24,106 nt of DNA, taken from an uncultured Collinsella sp. Lineage in GTDB: Bacteria > Actinomycetota > Coriobacteriia > Coriobacteriales > Coriobacteriaceae. Both the position numbers and the translations under genes were made by a program. Numbering within the stretch: the first letter of the stretch is position 1; the number at the start of each line of letters is the position of its first letter. The DNA is taken from the NCBI GenBank assembly GCA_900752275.1, contig CAADUS010000069.1:1-24106 (forward strand). The letters run 5' to 3'. Of this stretch, positions 23,239-24,106 are shown in pieces. Below the pieces are notes generated by a model that saw only the letters and a program-made list of their open reading frames with translations, did no database searches and was not told the DNA's origin.

Positions 23239-23529
23239 ATGCCGAACACCGCGGACACCGACAGCATCGAGGGCGTGCTCGCGCGCGACGGCGTGTGGGT
23301 GAGCACGACGGCGGGCACGAGCATGTGGCCCATGCTGCGCGACCGTCGCGACACCGTGGTCGTTCGGCCCGCCGAGGTGCTGCTCGACGAGTGCGCATCC
23401 GCGCTCGACGGGGCAACTGAGCGCAAGATGCTCGCCCGCCTGCGCGCTCTCGGCCGCACCATCGTTATCGTCACCCATCGGCCCGCCGCGCTTTCCGTCT
23501 GCGATCGCGTCATCGAGGTCGCGGGCTAG
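23239..23529 (+). pseudogene. Chimeric ORF: S24/S26 signal-peptidase N-terminus fused to ABC-ATPase C-terminus
   Basis: 96 codons starting right after the previous stop. Residues 18-43 (GVWVSTTAGTSMWPMLRDRRDTVVV) are the serine-nucleophile segment of S24/S26 peptidases, Ser28 being the catalytic residue; the downstream lysine part is missing. At about residue 45-48 the sequence changes to LLDECASALDGATERKM...RTIVIVTHRP, which is Walker B, D-loop and H-loop of an ABC exporter ATPase, ending at a natural C-terminus. The join is in frame near 23380. Neither half could work. It records a deletion that removed the rest of the peptidase gene and most of an exporter gene. Confidence 0.7.
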
Positions 23530-23530
23530 C

Positions 23531-23563
23531 AATGACGAAAAGGGACAGTCCCTTTTCGTCATT
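23531..23563. repeat. Palindromic repeat, copy 2
   Basis: Identical over 33 bp to copy 1, beginning 2 bp after the chimeric ORF stop. Confidence 0.9.
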
Positions 23564-24007
23564 TTCTGCGAATCGGGAGCGACCCGCCGCGGCAAGGCTG
23601 CGCAGAGCCTTCGTGCCGTGGTGTCTTCCCTCGTGCAGTTGCTTATTCGGGCCCGTGAGGCCTTGGCGAGAGGGCTTTGGGCGAGAAGCGAGGGCGTTGG
23701 GCGAGGATTCACTGCCCGATCGAGGCCGCGTTCTTCCCAAAAACCTTTCACCAGTCTTGTGTTTCCGGAAACCCGCAAAATCTACCTGCGGTTTAGCTCG
23801 GCGAATCAGAAAAACAAAGGAGTGGTGAAGGGTTTTCATGCGATGAGAGGGGGCGACCTCAACACGCTGCCATCTATATATAGGCTGCCATCTATATATA
23901 GATAGGAAAGAGGGCCATGAGCGCAGGAAGAGGACACCAGTAGGAAGAAGGACCCGCTGTAACCGCGTCCCTGCCCGCGTGAGGCGAACGATCGCCAGCC
24001 CCCCCCG
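23564..24007. other. Intergenic region with an 18-bp tandem duplication
   Basis: No gene I can support in 444 bp. Overlapping open frames of about 95-110 codons exist on both strands but have no domain and an arginine-rich composition typical of GC-rich non-coding DNA. A 12-bp palindrome GTTTCCGGAAAC lies at 23761-23772. Near the end is the 18-bp tandem repeat, and a 9-codon ORF (23917-23943) with GGAAAGAGGG upstream that could be the cut start of a lost gene. Confidence 0.5.
23866..23901 (+). repeat. 18-bp direct tandem repeat
   Basis: GCTGCCATCTATATATAG occurs twice head to tail (23866-23883, 23884-23901). Each copy ends in the palindrome CTATATATAG, which could act as a -10 or an operator for whatever once stood downstream. 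Confidence 0.85.
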
Positions 24008-24038
24008 ATGACGAAAAGGGACAGTCCCTTTTCGTCAT
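24008..24038. repeat. Palindromic repeat, copy 3
   Basis: The 31-bp core (14-bp arms with CAG centre) is identical to copies 1 and 2; the outermost pair differs on the left side (G instead of A). Confidence 0.9.
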
Positions 24039-24106
24039 TCCTTATATAGATGGGCGGATGGGGGAGGAGATCGCCCCTGTCCGCGCCCCCGCCCGGCCGC
24101 GCCCCC
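24039..24106. other. Window end, GC-only run
   Basis: The final 30-40 bases consist almost only of C and G; no feature is visible. Together with the G run at the start it suggests a contig end. Confidence 0.5.

Noticed and set aside
23866..23901. CRISPR-like repeat
   Set aside because: Only two adjacent copies without spacers, and no cas genes.
23510..23905. Overlapping ORFs after palindromic repeat 2 as genes
   Set aside because: Frames on both strands are open only because of composition; no domain and no credible ribosome binding site.
21919..24038. CRISPR array formed by the three palindromes
   Set aside because: Spacings of 1.6 kb and 0.4 kb are far too long; they are dispersed REP-like repeats.

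Overview
This looks like chromosomal DNA of a high-GC actinobacterium. The protein flavour (LCP protein, guaA, GyrI-like protein, a BdhA-type iron alcohol dehydrogenase) and the short palindromic repeats suggest Coriobacteriia (Collinsella/Olsenella type), but this is inferred from memory of families and not from a marker gene. Both ends are low-complexity G/C runs, so the window is probably a whole contig.

Layout. (1) 146-2771, minus strand: a cell-wall pair, an LCP ligase-like protein and a serine beta-lactamase-fold protein, divergent from (2) guaA (2989-4590). (3) 4740-5412: a compact locus with the layout of a type III toxin-antitoxin system: promoter, structured RNA, GC hairpin, ToxN/TenpN-like toxin, terminator. 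(4) 5553-6605: a LexA-like box and promoter ahead of a GyrI-like protein, then a histidine-kinase stump. (5) 6685-11243, minus strand: a six-gene operon, lantibiotic-immunity type ABC transporter (ATPase plus two permeases), a 64-aa membrane peptide, a response regulator and a histidine kinase. (6) 11439-12665: a scar zone with a truncated TetR, an HsdS fragment, a MerR regulator with its promoter, and a decapitated reductase fused to another gene's tail. (7) 12658-18997: a lower-GC plus-strand operon for nucleoside/ribose use: PfkB kinase (frameshifted at a G8 run), nucleoside hydrolase, HAD phosphatase, iron alcohol dehydrogenase, ribokinase, MFS transporter. (8) 19059-19927: gene-poor decayed DNA. 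(9) 19928-21923: a low-GC two-gene RloA/RloB (AbiL-type) defence cassette. (10) 21919-24038: three near-identical 31-33 bp palindromes bracketing relics of what may have been a RiPP export locus (nucleotidyltransferase remnant, Thr-motif membrane protein, S26-peptidase::ABC-ATPase chimera).

How the parts work together. The ABC transporter with its two-component pair is a self-contained stress-sensing/export module whose divergent TetR is broken. The nucleoside operon would import and cleave nucleosides and phosphorylate the ribose, and a deletion appears to have placed it behind a MerR-type promoter. The RloAB cassette and the type III-like locus are candidate phage-defence units. A recurring theme is gene truncation and in-frame fusion, at least five cases, which suggests repeated deletion at insertion hot spots.
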